A stretch of DNA of 64,000 bases from Bog-950 sp964493695 (GCA_964493695.1 CAZBPG010000003.1:1-64000), one strand, 5' to 3'. Counted from the first letter of the stretch, positions 16,362 to 24,884 are shown. Numbers and translations: made by a program. The notes: generated by a model not told the origin, from the sequence alone.

Positions 16362-16610
16362 CTATTGTGTTTTACCGGCTTCGGCACAAACAATCACCTT
16401 ATTGTTCAGGCACTCTACAAAGCCACCGGTGATGGTAAAGTTTTTATCGCCTGATGCTGATTTCACTTTTACTGTGCCGTTGCCAAGAGCCGAAATAATG
16501 GGCGCGTGTTTATCTAGAATTTCAAACAAACCATCTACCCCCGGAAGCTGCACCAATGTAGCATCTCCGCTGTAGAGTTTTTTTTCAGGAGTAAGTATAT
16601 CCAAAGTCAT
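16362..16610 (-). CDS. atpC: F1Fo ATP synthase epsilon subunit, short form
   Basis: Epsilon couples the F1 rotor to the c ring and can inhibit ATP hydrolysis. The 82-residue protein has the N-terminal beta-sandwich (TLDILTPEKKLYSGDATLVQLPG, then HAPIISALGNG) but lacks the C-terminal two-helix inhibitory domain of E. coli epsilon (about 138 residues). Short epsilon subunits of this kind are usual in Bacteroidota. I chose the ATG at 16610; the frame is open to 16640, but those ten residues come from an intergenic repeat. It follows atpD by 73 bp and is likely co-transcribed with it. Confidence 0.9.
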   Translation of the reverse strand: MTLDILTPEKKLYSGDATLVQLPGVDGLFEILDKHAPIISALGNGTVKVKSASGDKNFTITGGFVECLNNKVIVCAEAGKTQ

Positions 16611-16613
16611 AGT

Positions 16614-16682
16614 ATGCAATTTGCAGTAGGCAGTAGGCAATAAGCAGCCGGACTTTGCCTACTGCTTATTGCCTGTTGCTTA
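16614..16682. repeat. Inverted pair of TGCCTACTGC-type repeats between atpD and atpC
   Basis: CAGTAGGCAATAAGCAG on the left and CTGCTTATTGCCTGTTG on the right can pair across the atpD-atpC spacer. The same repeat family lies at 18232-18262 upstream of atpD and within the lipoprotein signal-peptide codons near 9138-9166. Confidence 0.8.
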
Positions 16683-16683
16683 C

Positions 16684-18201
16684 TTATTTCCCTGCTTCCG
16701 CAATCAGTTTTTCTCCCTTGGCAATCGCTTCTTCAATTGAACCTACCAGGTTGAAAGCCGCTTCAGGATATTTATCAACTTCGCCATTCATAATCATGTT
16801 GAAGCCTTTAATAGTTTCTTCAATTGGAACCAACACACCTTTTAAGCCGGTAAACTGCTCGGCAACGTGGAAAGGCTGACTTAAGAAACGCTGAACACGT
16901 CTCGCACGGTGAACCACCTGCTTGTCATCTTCACTCAACTCATCCATACCCAGAATGGCGATAATATCCTGCAACTCTTTATAACGTTGAAGAGTTTCTT
17001 TCACACGCATCGCACAATCGTAGTGTTTATCGCCCAAAACCTGTGCATTCAAAATTCTCGAAGTTGAATCCAACGGGTCAACCGCAGGATAAATTCCCAA
17101 CTCCGCTATCTTACGGCTCAATACCGTTGTTGCATCTAAGTGCGCAAAGGTTGTTGCCGGAGCAGGGTCAGTCAAGTCATCAGCCGGAACGTAAACCGCC
17201 TGAACCGAGGTAATGGAACCACGCTTGGTTGATGTAATACGCTCCTGCATCAATCCCATTTCAGTAGCCAGCGTTGGCTGGTAACCCACCGCAGATGGCA
17301 TACGGCCTAAGAGAGCAGATACCTCTGAACCCGCTTGTGTAAAACGGAAGATATTATCAATAAAGAAGAGGATATCTCTCCCGCCCTTAGCATCGTTCTT
17401 ATCTCCGTCACGGAAATATTCTGCAATAGTCAAACCTGAAAGAGCCACACGTGCACGTGCACCCGGTGGTTCGTTCATTTGGCCGAACACCAGCGTTGCC
17501 TGCGATTTTGCCAATTCAGCGGCATCTACTTTGCTCAAATCCCATCCGCCTTTTTCCATGCTGTGCTTGAATTCATCACCGTATTTCACCACGTTGCTCT
17601 CAATCATTTCACGCAACAAGTCATTTCCTTCACGGGTTCTTTCACCCACACCGGCAAACACCGAAAGACCCGCATAAGCCTTAGCAATGTTGTTAATCAA
17701 CTCCATAATCAATACCGTCTTGCCTACACCCGCACCACCAAACAAACCGATTTTACCTCCTTTGGAATATGGTTCCAGAAGGTCAATTACTTTAATACCG
17801 GTATAAAGAACTTCCGATTCTGTAGCCAAATCTTCGTAAGCAGGTGGCATACGGTGAATAGGATAACCGCCTTCCTTGCTCACCGGTACATTAATTCCAT
17901 CTATCGCCTCACCAATTACATTAAACAATCTTCCTTTAATACTCTCCCCCACCGGCATGGTAATTGGCGCACCTAAATCAACGGCATTCATTCCTCTTCT
18001 TAAACCATCTGTAGAATCCATCGCTACGGTGCGCACACCATCTTCACCCAAGTGCTGCTGCACTTCCAGAATGATCTTCTGCCCGTTATCACGGGTTACT
18101 TCCAAAGCGCTCATAATTTGCGGAAGCTTTGCGCCTTCTGCTTCAAAACTAATATCCACTACCGGTCCAATAATCTGCTTGATTTTACCAACGTTTGCCA
18201 T
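16684..18201 (-). CDS. atpD: F1Fo ATP synthase beta subunit
   Basis: This is the catalytic subunit of the F1 ATP synthase, 505 residues, on the cytoplasmic face of the inner membrane. The P-loop GGAGVGKTVLIMEL is near residue 153 and the Walker B strand ILFFIDNIFRF near 265. The sequence ALLGRMPSAVGYQPTLA is also conserved. The gene pairs only with atpC; the remaining atp genes are not in the window, which is the split arrangement usual in Bacteroidota. A promoter at 18279-18308 gives a leader of about 70 nt that contains a dispersed repeat. Confidence 0.98.
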   Translation of the reverse strand: MANVGKIKQIIGPVVDISFEAEGAKLPQIMSALEVTRDNGQKIILEVQQHLGEDGVRTVAMDSTDGLRRGMNAVDLGAPITMPVGESIKGRLFNVIGEAIDGINVPVSKEGGYPIHRMPPAYEDLATESEVLYTGIKVIDLLEPYSKGGKIGLFGGAGVGKTVLIMELINNIAKAYAGLSVFAGVGERTREGNDLLREMIESNVVKYGDEFKHSMEKGGWDLSKVDAAELAKSQATLVFGQMNEPPGARARVALSGLTIAEYFRDGDKNDAKGGRDILFFIDNIFRFTQAGSEVSALLGRMPSAVGYQPTLATEMGLMQERITSTKRGSITSVQAVYVPADDLTDPAPATTFAHLDATTVLSRKIAELGIYPAVDPLDSTSRILNAQVLGDKHYDCAMRVKETLQRYKELQDIIAILGMDELSEDDKQVVHRARRVQRFLSQPFHVAEQFTGLKGVLVPIEETIKGFNMIMNGEVDKYPEAAFNLVGSIEEAIAKGEKLIAEAGK

Positions 18202-18231
18202 GCTTATTTCTTGATTTTTTATTGTTGTTTT

Positions 18232-18262
18232 TGCCTAATGCACCTTGCTTACTGCCTACTGG
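18232..18262. repeat. TGCCTACTGC-type repeat in atpD leader
   Basis: TGCCTAATGCACCTTGC followed by TTACTGCCTACTGG belongs to the repeat family at 16614-16682. It lies between the atpD promoter and start codon, so it should be transcribed in the 5' leader. Confidence 0.7.
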
Positions 18263-18278
18263 TTTTCAAAATGCGGTG

Positions 18279-18308
18279 CGAAAATAGACGTAAAAGTCAA
18301 TTTTCAAA
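18279..18308 (-). promoter_or_regulatory. Promoter of atpDC
   Basis: On the minus strand a TTTG (18305-18308) is followed after 18 bp by TATTTTCG (18279-18286), close to the Bacteroidota TTTG-N19-TAnnTTTG pattern. Confidence 0.6.
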
Positions 18309-18362
18309 ATGATTGATTTAAAATGTGGAGAAGAGTATTTCCACTACCAAATCATCTCAGTC

Positions 18363-21143
18363 TTACTCAAACGCTCTTTTCAAAATCACCTCCTGCTCCT
18401 GCAAATGTACTTTCTTAAATCCCGTGGCCGGTGAAGCAGAATTCTTACGCGCTATACCGCGAATAGTAAGTTTATCGTTAAAGCGTGCATGAATAAAATA
18501 CCAGGCACCCATGTTCTCCGGTTCTTCCTGCACCCACCATACTTCTGCTTTCGGATGCTTTTTGGTCAGCTCAATCATTTTGTCCTGTGGTACCGGATAG
18601 AGTTGCTCTACCCTTGCAATCACCACATCGGTAATGTTATCGCGCTCTTTCCTTTCCAGCAGGTCGTAGTAAATTTTACCGGTGCAGAACAATATTTTGC
18701 GGGCCTGACTGCCGTTAGGCATGTCCTTGCCTTTCACCTCATCCACCAGCAACTCTTCAAAACTTCCTTTCAAAATATTCTCGATAGGCGAAACGCATTT
18801 AGGATGGCGCAGCAAACTCTTCGGGCTCATCACTATCAATGGTTTGCGGAAATTCCAGTGCATTTGCCTGCGAATGGCATGGAAGAAATTAGCAGGGTCA
18901 GAAATATTCACCACCACCATATTCATTTCGGCACACTGTTGTAAAAATCTTTCCAGCCGGGCGGAAGAGTGTTCCGGTCCTTGCCCCTCATAACCATGCG
19001 GCAAAAGCATCATTAATCCCGACTGACGCTGCCATTTACTTTCACCCGATGAAATAAACTGGTCAATAATTATTTGAGCGCCATTCGTAAAATCGCCAAA
19101 CTGCGCTTCCCAAATTACCAGCGACTCCGGACTGGGCAACGAGTAACCATATTCAAAACCTAACACACCGTATTCACTCAAATGCGAATTGTAAACAAAA
19201 AACCTTCCCTGCTTTTTAGCCAGGTTACACAACCGGCAATACTCCTTGTCCGTATTCTCATCCGTAATTACCGCATGGCGGTGAGTAAACGTTCCGCGCT
19301 TCACATCTTCACCGGACAAGCGAATATCTTTCCCTTCCAGCAAAATAGAACCGTACGCCATCAACTCGGCAGCCGCCCAGTCCAGCTTTTTTTCCTCCAG
19401 CGAAAGACGCTTTCTTTCCTCCAGATACTTCTGCACTTTTTTGAGCGGCACAAAACCATCCGGTACTTTATTCAATCCCTGCGTAAGAACTTCTGCCGTT
19501 TCTTTCGACACAAAAGTTTCGGGCGATTTCTTGAAATCATCAATCGTTGCCTTGCCTAATTTCTCCCACGCAATTTCAGTTGGCTGTGGTTTATAGGGCA
19601 ACGGATGTTGTTTCACCGAATCTAAACGCGCCTGCAGTTCTTCCCAAAACTCCTTCTCCATTTTCTTCGCCAGTTCTGCCGTTACTGCTCCCTCTGCTTC
19701 TAATTGTTTTATATAAAGGTCGCGCGGGTTAGTGTGCTTTTCAATCAACTTATACATCACCGGTTGAGTAAACTTCGGGTCATCGCTTTCGTTATGTCCC
19801 CATCTGCGATAACACACCATATCAATAAAAATATCCTTGTTGAATTGCTGACGGTATTCAGCCGCCATTTCGCAGGCAAACACCACTGCTTCAATGTCAT
19901 CGCCATTCACATGCAGTACCGGTGCTTCGATAGTAGCGGCAATAGAAGTAGAATAATCTGAAGAACGCGCTTCATCAAAATCGGTAGTAAAACCTATCTG
20001 GTTATTGATAACAAAATGAATAGTACCGCCCGAATAGTAACCATCGAGTTTTGCCATCTGCAACACTTCGTAAACAATTCCTTGTCCTGCCACAGCCGCA
20101 TCACCGTGAATCAGCAACGGAAGAATTTTGTTGTAATCAGACTTATAAATAGCATCAGCTTTTGCACGTGCAAAACCGGTAACTATCGGATTCACCGCTT
20201 CCAGATGCGAAGGGTTTGGCATCAGTTTCAGGTAAACATCTTTACCCCCTTCCACCGGATACTGCGAAGAAAAACCCAGGTGATACTTTACATCGCCATC
20301 GCCCATGGTTACATCGGCCTGCACATTTCCTTCAAACTCATTGAAAATTTCTTCATAAGTTTTACTCATGATGTTCGCCAGTACATTCAACCTTCCGCGG
20401 TGCGCCATGCCAATTACCACTTCCTCTACCCCCATTGCAGCTGCTGTTTGAATAATAGCATCCAAAGCCGGTATAGCCGTTTCGCCACCCTCCAGCGAAA
20501 ACCTTTTTTCGCCAACATACTTGGTGCCGAGAAATTTCTCGAACGAAACCGCCCTGTTCAATTTGCGCAGAATACGCTCCTTCTTTTCTAAAGAGAATTG
20601 AAACAACGAAGAGTTGTCTTTCCCTTCTCCTTTAGGAGAATCCCGATGGCTATCGGGACGAAGGGCGGATGAGGCTTCCGTTCTGCTCCTGAAAAAATCT
20701 ATTTCATCTTTCAGCCTTACGTAACCGGTTTCAAACCCAATGCTTCCGCAGTAAATCTTTTTAAGTTTCGCCAGAATTTCATTCAATGAAGAATCCGGCA
20801 ACTCGATTTCGCTTCCAATCGAAAACCTTCTCTCCAAATCTTTTTCACTCAAACCAAAACTCTCCAACTCTAAATTGGCATGGCGGTTTTTGCGGGGTTT
20901 TATAGGATTGGTACGGGCAATTAAATGTCCCTTATTGCGGTAAGCAATAATCAGGTTGTAAACCTTAAACTCATCAGCCGAAAACGAAGACTTTTTTCCG
21001 TTGTAATTCAGCGTAGCGAAATCAAATCCCTCAAAGAATTTTTTGAAGTCTGGGTCAACAGAAGCAGGGTTTTTCCTGAAATCGTTATACAGGTTTTCAA
21101 GAAATTCGGGGGTGGCATTGGTCAAAAAAGAGTAATTATCCAT
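18363..21143 (-). CDS. sucA: 2-oxoglutarate dehydrogenase E1 component
   Basis: SucA decarboxylates 2-oxoglutarate with thiamine diphosphate and passes the succinyl group to the E2 subunit in the TCA cycle. The 926-residue protein has the N-terminal MDNYSFLTNATPEFLENLY helix, AHRGRLNVLAN near residue 245, the TPP-binding HGDAAVAGQGIVYE near 347, and the C-terminal transketolase-like domain with MLLPHGYEGQGPEHSSARLERFLQ (read in two parts). Residues about 157-173 (ALRPDSHRDSPKGEG) are encoded by a dispersed repeat inserted in frame before the catalytic core. E2 (sucB) is not adjacent. It is divergent from rpsT, with overlapping promoter regions. Confidence 0.96.
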   Translation of the reverse strand: MDNYSFLTNATPEFLENLYNDFRKNPASVDPDFKKFFEGFDFATLNYNGKKSSFSADEFKVYNLIIAYRNKGHLIARTNPIKPRKNRHANLELESFGLSEKDLERRFSIGSEIELPDSSLNEILAKLKKIYCGSIGFETGYVRLKDEIDFFRSRTEASSALRPDSHRDSPKGEGKDNSSLFQFSLEKKERILRKLNRAVSFEKFLGTKYVGEKRFSLEGGETAIPALDAIIQTAAAMGVEEVVIGMAHRGRLNVLANIMSKTYEEIFNEFEGNVQADVTMGDGDVKYHLGFSSQYPVEGGKDVYLKLMPNPSHLEAVNPIVTGFARAKADAIYKSDYNKILPLLIHGDAAVAGQGIVYEVLQMAKLDGYYSGGTIHFVINNQIGFTTDFDEARSSDYSTSIAATIEAPVLHVNGDDIEAVVFACEMAAEYRQQFNKDIFIDMVCYRRWGHNESDDPKFTQPVMYKLIEKHTNPRDLYIKQLEAEGAVTAELAKKMEKEFWEELQARLDSVKQHPLPYKPQPTEIAWEKLGKATIDDFKKSPETFVSKETAEVLTQGLNKVPDGFVPLKKVQKYLEERKRLSLEEKKLDWAAAELMAYGSILLEGKDIRLSGEDVKRGTFTHRHAVITDENTDKEYCRLCNLAKKQGRFFVYNSHLSEYGVLGFEYGYSLPSPESLVIWEAQFGDFTNGAQIIIDQFISSGESKWQRQSGLMMLLPHGYEGQGPEHSSARLERFLQQCAEMNMVVVNISDPANFFHAIRRQMHWNFRKPLIVMSPKSLLRHPKCVSPIENILKGSFEELLVDEVKGKDMPNGSQARKILFCTGKIYYDLLERKERDNITDVVIARVEQLYPVPQDKMIELTKKHPKAEVWWVQEEPENMGAWYFIHARFNDKLTIRGIARKNSASPATGFKKVHLQEQEVILKRAFE
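20622..20674. repeat. CTTCTCCTTTAGGAGAA repeat inside sucA
   Basis: This copy of the CTTCTCCTTTAGGAGAA...AAGGGCGGATGAGG repeat carries an extra nested palindrome TCCCGATGGCTATCGGGA in its middle. Other copies at 9011-9051 and 46722-46764 are noncoding. Confidence 0.88.
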
Positions 21144-21165
21144 TATATCGCTGAAAATTGGAGCG

Positions 21166-21173
21166 CAAACCTA
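21166..21173 (-). promoter_or_regulatory. Putative -7 box of sucA
   Basis: On the minus strand this is TAGGTTTG followed by CGCTCC, 22 bp before the sucA start codon. It lies back to back with the rpsT promoter on the other strand. Confidence 0.5.
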
Positions 21174-21182
21174 AGGAAAGTG

Positions 21183-21213
21183 TTTGGAAATTAAAGGGAT
21201 GCGTATATATTTG
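21183..21213 (+). promoter_or_regulatory. Promoter of rpsT
   Basis: TTTG (21183-21186), a 19-bp spacer, and TATATTTG (21206-21213) match the Bacteroidota consensus exactly. The start region then reads CACTCCTTTTAAAAAA, the same as in the prs leader. Confidence 0.8.
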
Positions 21214-21238
21214 CACTCCTTTTAAAAAAGAGATAACA

Positions 21239-21493
21239 ATGGCACATCACAAATCAGCGAAAAAGAGAATTCGTCAGACAGCAAAAAGAAGACTTGAAAA
21301 CAGGTTTTATGCTAAAACCACGCGTAACCTGATTCGCGACTTACGTGCAGAGAAGAAACCTTCTGAAGCCAAGAAAGCTCTTCCGTTGGTTGCTGCCGCT
21401 ATTGATAAACTGGCAAAACGCGGTTACATCCACGCTAACAAAGCAGCTAACCTTAAAAGCGGTTTGGCTAAGCGTGTAGCTGCAACAAAATAA
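21239..21493 (+). CDS. rpsT: 30S ribosomal protein S20
   Basis: S20 is a primary 16S rRNA-binding protein of the small subunit. This 84-residue, very basic helical protein has the family N-terminus MAHHKSAKKRIRQ and the central RAEKKPSEAKKALP. I chose the ATG at 21239; a longer frame begins at 21158 but would include the promoter. A strong promoter lies directly upstream and a terminator follows the stop codon, so it is a single-gene unit. Confidence 0.97.
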   Translation: MAHHKSAKKRIRQTAKRRLENRFYAKTTRNLIRDLRAEKKPSEAKKALPLVAAAIDKLAKRGYIHANKAANLKSGLAKRVAATK

Positions 21494-21511
21494 TTTCTGA
21501 ATAGAAAATAG

Positions 21512-21544
21512 AAAAAGGCATCCCGTCCAGGATGCCTTTTTTGT
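21512..21544 (+). terminator. Terminator of rpsT
   Basis: AAAGGCATCC and GGATGCCTTT pair around a 6-nt loop, followed by TTTTTG. Confidence 0.9.
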
Positions 21545-21552
21545 TTACCACA

Positions 21553-21585
21553 AACCCCGAAATGGTTTAGAACCCTTTCGGGGTT
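21553..21585. repeat. Palindromic repeat AACCCCGAAAGGGTT, copy 2
   Basis: AACCCCGAAATGGTT and AACCCTTTCGGGGTT pair with one mismatch around TAG. It is the same family as 7854-7886. Confidence 0.8.
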
Positions 21586-21634
21586 CTGCTTACTTGCAAC
21601 TTTGACTTCTAAAACCATATCTTCATTTCTCTAA

Positions 21635-23047
21635 ATGGCAAGTATGAAAAAATGTTTCCTCTTTTCAGTTCTCAGTTTATCCGCCTTCTTTATTTACGCC
21701 CAAAACAATGTAGGCATAGGAACTCCCACACCCGATGCTTCTTCTATTCTTGAACTGAATTCAAACACCAAAGGTTTCCTTGCCCCACGCATGACTACTG
21801 CCGAGCGTCTGGCTATTGGCGCTCCGGCTACCGGTTTGCTGGTTTATGATACTTCCCTTGGCTGCTACTTCTATTATAATGGTGCATGGACATCGCTCTG
21901 TCAGTCATCTCCGGTTTGTAACACCGCTGCTGCCGGAAACATTGCCATGTTCGCCTCTCCCGCTACTGTTTGCAACTCCGTTTTATTTCAAAGCGGAAAC
22001 AATATTGGGTTAAATACCACTACACCGGTTCTTTCCTTTCAGGTAAATGCTACCGATGCTATCGGCCTTCCAAGCGGTACAACAGCCCAGCAACCTGTCG
22101 GTGCTCCGGTTGGCTCTATCCGTTACAATACAACGTTGGGCGCTGCCGAAGTTTACACCGGTACCTGTTGGCAGAATGTAAATACCCCGCCCATCGGCTC
22201 TACTTATGTTCAATGGTTTAACGCAGCTGACCCTAATACTATTTACCCGTGTACCCAATGGATAGGCTCGGATATAGCCAACGGTGAGTTTATCCGCGCC
22301 CGTGGCGGGGCATCGAATGTGGCAGCCGGTGGTGCATTGACCGGTACCCTTCAAAGCCATGCTGTCGAAGACCATACACATACCATCGCAGGTATCATTA
22401 ACGGTTCGGGTGCGCTCACCACCTCGAGCGATGGAGCGCACACCCATAACTGGGGAGGTAACTGGAGCAATGATGACTCCCGCGATTATACAGCCGCTGC
22501 CGGTAATGGCGATGGCAACGGAAATACGCTGAGCGACAACTCCTTTTGGTGGGGAGGAAACCCCGGCACTACCGGTAATGCCAACCAGGAATTTGCCGTG
22601 CGCACTTCTACAACTAACGGTAACCACAGCCACACCGGTGCCACTTCAGGAGCAGTAACCAATAACCCCAATACCTGGATACCTTATGATGATAACCTGT
22701 CCAGTGATGCCAGCAACCTTTCTATGGGCGATAACCCCACTACCTGTGGTAGCGGTTGGGACGGAAGGCATACAGCAGGAAATTTTATGGGACGATTAAG
22801 TGACGGCTGCATGGGGCATGTGCATAACATTACTGCCGATGGCAACCACTCACACACAGTTGATTTTTATGCCCACCGTCATTTTATAAAAATGCGCGCA
22901 ACTACTCTAGATGGTGCACACACTCATACCCTTGCAGACCATACGCATACCTTTAACCTGAACGTGGGGAGTATGAACAGCGGAACATCAGGCACCGAAA
23001 CCCGCCCCGATAATGTGGCAGTGGTATTTTGGAGAAGGGTGAATTGA
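21635..23047 (+). CDS. Secreted protein with tail-collar-like C-terminal region
   Basis: This 470-residue protein has a signal peptide best placed from the internal ATG at 21644 (MKKCFLFSVLSLSAFFIYAQ). Next comes the Bacteroidota surface-protein pattern NVGIGTPTPDASSILELN, NTKGFLAPRMTTAERLA and GLLVYDTSLGCYFYYNGAW. The second half is rich in DHTHT and DGAHTHN motifs (at least seven HTH or HSH triplets) and ends in AVVFWRRVN, as in phage tail-collar and short tail-fibre proteins. No other phage gene is present. It is probably an extracellular trimeric structural protein; the histidine pairs could bind metal ions as in collar proteins. Confidence 0.75.
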   Translation: MASMKKCFLFSVLSLSAFFIYAQNNVGIGTPTPDASSILELNSNTKGFLAPRMTTAERLAIGAPATGLLVYDTSLGCYFYYNGAWTSLCQSSPVCNTAAAGNIAMFASPATVCNSVLFQSGNNIGLNTTTPVLSFQVNATDAIGLPSGTTAQQPVGAPVGSIRYNTTLGAAEVYTGTCWQNVNTPPIGSTYVQWFNAADPNTIYPCTQWIGSDIANGEFIRARGGASNVAAGGALTGTLQSHAVEDHTHTIAGIINGSGALTTSSDGAHTHNWGGNWSNDDSRDYTAAAGNGDGNGNTLSDNSFWWGGNPGTTGNANQEFAVRTSTTNGNHSHTGATSGAVTNNPNTWIPYDDNLSSDASNLSMGDNPTTCGSGWDGRHTAGNFMGRLSDGCMGHVHNITADGNHSHTVDFYAHRHFIKMRATTLDGAHTHTLADHTHTFNLNVGSMNSGTSGTETRPDNVAVVFWRRVN

Positions 23048-23063
23048 AAAAGCTCGGTACTTT

Positions 23064-23346
23064 CGACATTCGTCTATTACCTCTGTAACTTCTACAGAGC
23101 CTTTGCACATTCGTCTAATACCTCTGTAACTTCTACAGACCCTTTCGACATTCGTCTATTGCCTCTGTAACTCCTACAGACCCTTTCGACATTCGTCCAT
23201 TGCCTCTGTAACTTCTACAGACCCTTTCGACATTCGTCTATTGCCTCTGTAACTTCTACAGACCCTTTCGACATTCGTCCAATGCCTCTGTAACTCCTAC
23301 AGACCCTTTGCACATTCGTCTAATGCCTCTGTAACTCCTAGAGAAT
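23064..23346. repeat. Dyad array B: 41-bp tandem repeat, dyads every 20.5 bp
   Basis: Seven copies of a 41-bp unit begin at 23064, 23105, 23146, 23187, 23228, 23269 and 23310. Each holds two palindromes, GAC-ATTC-GTC and TCTGTA-ACTTC-TACAGA, whose centres are 20.5 bp apart, so about 14 dyads are evenly spaced. Changes between copies (CGAC to GCAC, CTTC to CTCC) do not disturb the spacing. It lies between the secreted-protein stop codon and the tuf terminator. Confidence 0.92.
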
Positions 23347-23358
23347 GTTAAAAACAAA

Positions 23359-23386
23359 AAAGCCCTCCGAAAATCGGAGGGCTTTT
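23359..23386 (-). terminator. Terminator of tuf
   Basis: AAAGCCCTCCGA and TCGGAGGGCTTT form a 12-bp stem with a 4-nt loop, followed on the minus strand by a T-run. It lies 34 bp after the tuf stop codon. Confidence 0.9.
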
Positions 23387-23419
23387 GTATTGTCTGACAT
23401 CTAGTGTCTAACGATTGTC

Positions 23420-24616
23420 TTATTTCACGATTTCAGTAACCTGACCGGCACCTACTGTTCTTCCACCTTCGCGGATAGCGAAGCGAAGACCTTTCTCCAT
23501 CGCAATAGGATAGATAAGTTTTACAGAAAGTGTTACGTTATCGCCAGGCATAACCATTTCTACACCTGCCGGCAAAGTAATTTCACCTGTTACATCAGTC
23601 GTACGGAAATAGAACTGAGGACGGTATTGGTTGAAGAATGGAGTGTGACGTCCGCCTTCTTCTTTACTCAATACGTAAGTTTCGCATTTAAACTCAGTGT
23701 GCGGAGTTACAGAACCCGGTTTTACAACCACCATGCCTCTCTTAATCTGCTCTTTTTCAATACCACGGAGAAGAAGACCTACGTTATCGCCAGCCTCGCC
23801 TCTGTCAAGAATTTTACGGAACATTTCCACACCGGTAACAGTTGAAGTCAAAGGTTTTTCACCTTCTTTCTGCAATCCGATTAATTCTACCGGGTCGTTA
23901 GAGTTAATAACACCCCTTTCGATACGTCCTGTAGCAACCGTTCCACGACCTGTAATAGAGAAAACATCTTCACATGGCATAAGGAAAGGAAGTTCAGTTG
24001 CACGCGGAGGAACGGGAATCCAGCTATCCACAGCAGCCATTAACTCATCAATTTTTTCCACCCATTTTGCTTCACCGTTCAATGCACCGAGAGCAGAACC
24101 CTGAATAATTGGAATGTTAGCACCATCGAATTTATAGAAAGTCAACAGGTCGCGTATTTCCATTTCACCTAACTCCAGGAACTCAGGATCTTCAACCAAA
24201 TCAACTTTATTCATAAATACCACGATTTGAGGAACACCTACCTGACGGGCAAGAAGGATGTGTTCGCGTGTTTGCGGCATAGGACCATCAGTAGCAGCAA
24301 CAACAAGGATAGCACCATCCATTTGGGCAGCACCTGTAACCATGTTCTTGATGTAATCCGCGTGACCCGGGCAGTCAACGTGTGCATAGTGACGGTTAGC
24401 AGTCGCATACTCAACGTGAGCTGTGTTAATGGTAATACCTCTTTCTTTTTCTTCAGGGGCATTATCAATTGAAGAATAGTCGCGCACCTCAGCGAGACCT
24501 TTCTTTGAAAGCACCGTTGTGATAGCGGCAGTCAAAGTTGTTTTGCCGTGATCCACGTGTCCGATGGTTCCGATGTTCACATGCGGCTTGTCCTTAATGA
24601 ATTTTTCTTTAGCCAT
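23420..24616 (-). CDS. tuf: Elongation factor Tu
   Basis: EF-Tu is the GTPase that brings aminoacyl-tRNA to the ribosome. The 398-residue protein has GHVDHGKTTLTAA near residue 19, DCPGHADYIKN near 81 and NKVD near 136, followed by the two beta-barrel domains. It lies downstream of four tRNA genes on the same strand with no terminator between, so it is probably read from the tRNA promoter at 25203-25232. The region between tuf and the first tRNA is AT-rich and 80 bp long. Confidence 0.98.
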   Translation of the reverse strand: MAKEKFIKDKPHVNIGTIGHVDHGKTTLTAAITTVLSKKGLAEVRDYSSIDNAPEEKERGITINTAHVEYATANRHYAHVDCPGHADYIKNMVTGAAQMDGAILVVAATDGPMPQTREHILLARQVGVPQIVVFMNKVDLVEDPEFLELGEMEIRDLLTFYKFDGANIPIIQGSALGALNGEAKWVEKIDELMAAVDSWIPVPPRATELPFLMPCEDVFSITGRGTVATGRIERGVINSNDPVELIGLQKEGEKPLTSTVTGVEMFRKILDRGEAGDNVGLLLRGIEKEQIKRGMVVVKPGSVTPHTEFKCETYVLSKEEGGRHTPFFNQYRPQFYFRTTDVTGEITLPAGVEMVMPGDNVTLSVKLIYPIAMEKGLRFAIREGGRTVGAGQVTEIVK

Positions 24617-24698
24617 TGTTATTGTTTTTAATTGTTGTGTTTAAATATTTATTGAAAATCTTTGTTTACTGTTCTTTTACTACTACTTCAAATTTTAG

Positions 24699-24770
<72 letters not shown>

Positions 24771-24805
24771 TTGTTAAGGAAGTTCCCTTCCCTTACATTT
24801 AGTTG

Positions 24806-24878
24806 AGCGGGAGACGAGGCTCGAACCCGCGACCTACAGCTTGGAAGGCTGTCGCTCTACCAACTGAGCTACTCCCGC
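24806..24878 (-). tRNA. tRNA-Gly (TCC)
   Basis: Acceptor GCGGGAG/CTCCCGC, anticodon stem ACAGC/GCTGT with loop CTTCCAA (TCC), and T arm GGGTTCGAGCC are visible on the minus strand. CCA is not encoded. Confidence 0.95.
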
Positions 24879-24884
24879 ATTACT

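Noticed and set aside
16611..16640. Longer atpC start at 16640.
   Set aside because: The extra residues are encoded by the TGCCTACTGC-type repeat, and the epsilon family starts at the ATG at 16610.
17479..17976. 165-residue frame on the plus strand inside atpD.
   Set aside because: It is antisense to a conserved gene and its translation has no recognisable features. The same applies to 20016-20591 in sucA, 22010-22633 in the secreted protein gene and 41932-42639 in the DUF2723 gene.
21635..23047. Prophage remnant.
   Set aside because: Only the collar-like motifs suggest phage. The protein has a signal peptide and its neighbours are rpsT and tuf.
23064..23346. Possible CRISPR array (regular repeats of about 41 bp).
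   Set aside because: The units are tandem with no unique spacers between them, and there are no cas genes in the window. The same holds for arrays A and C.
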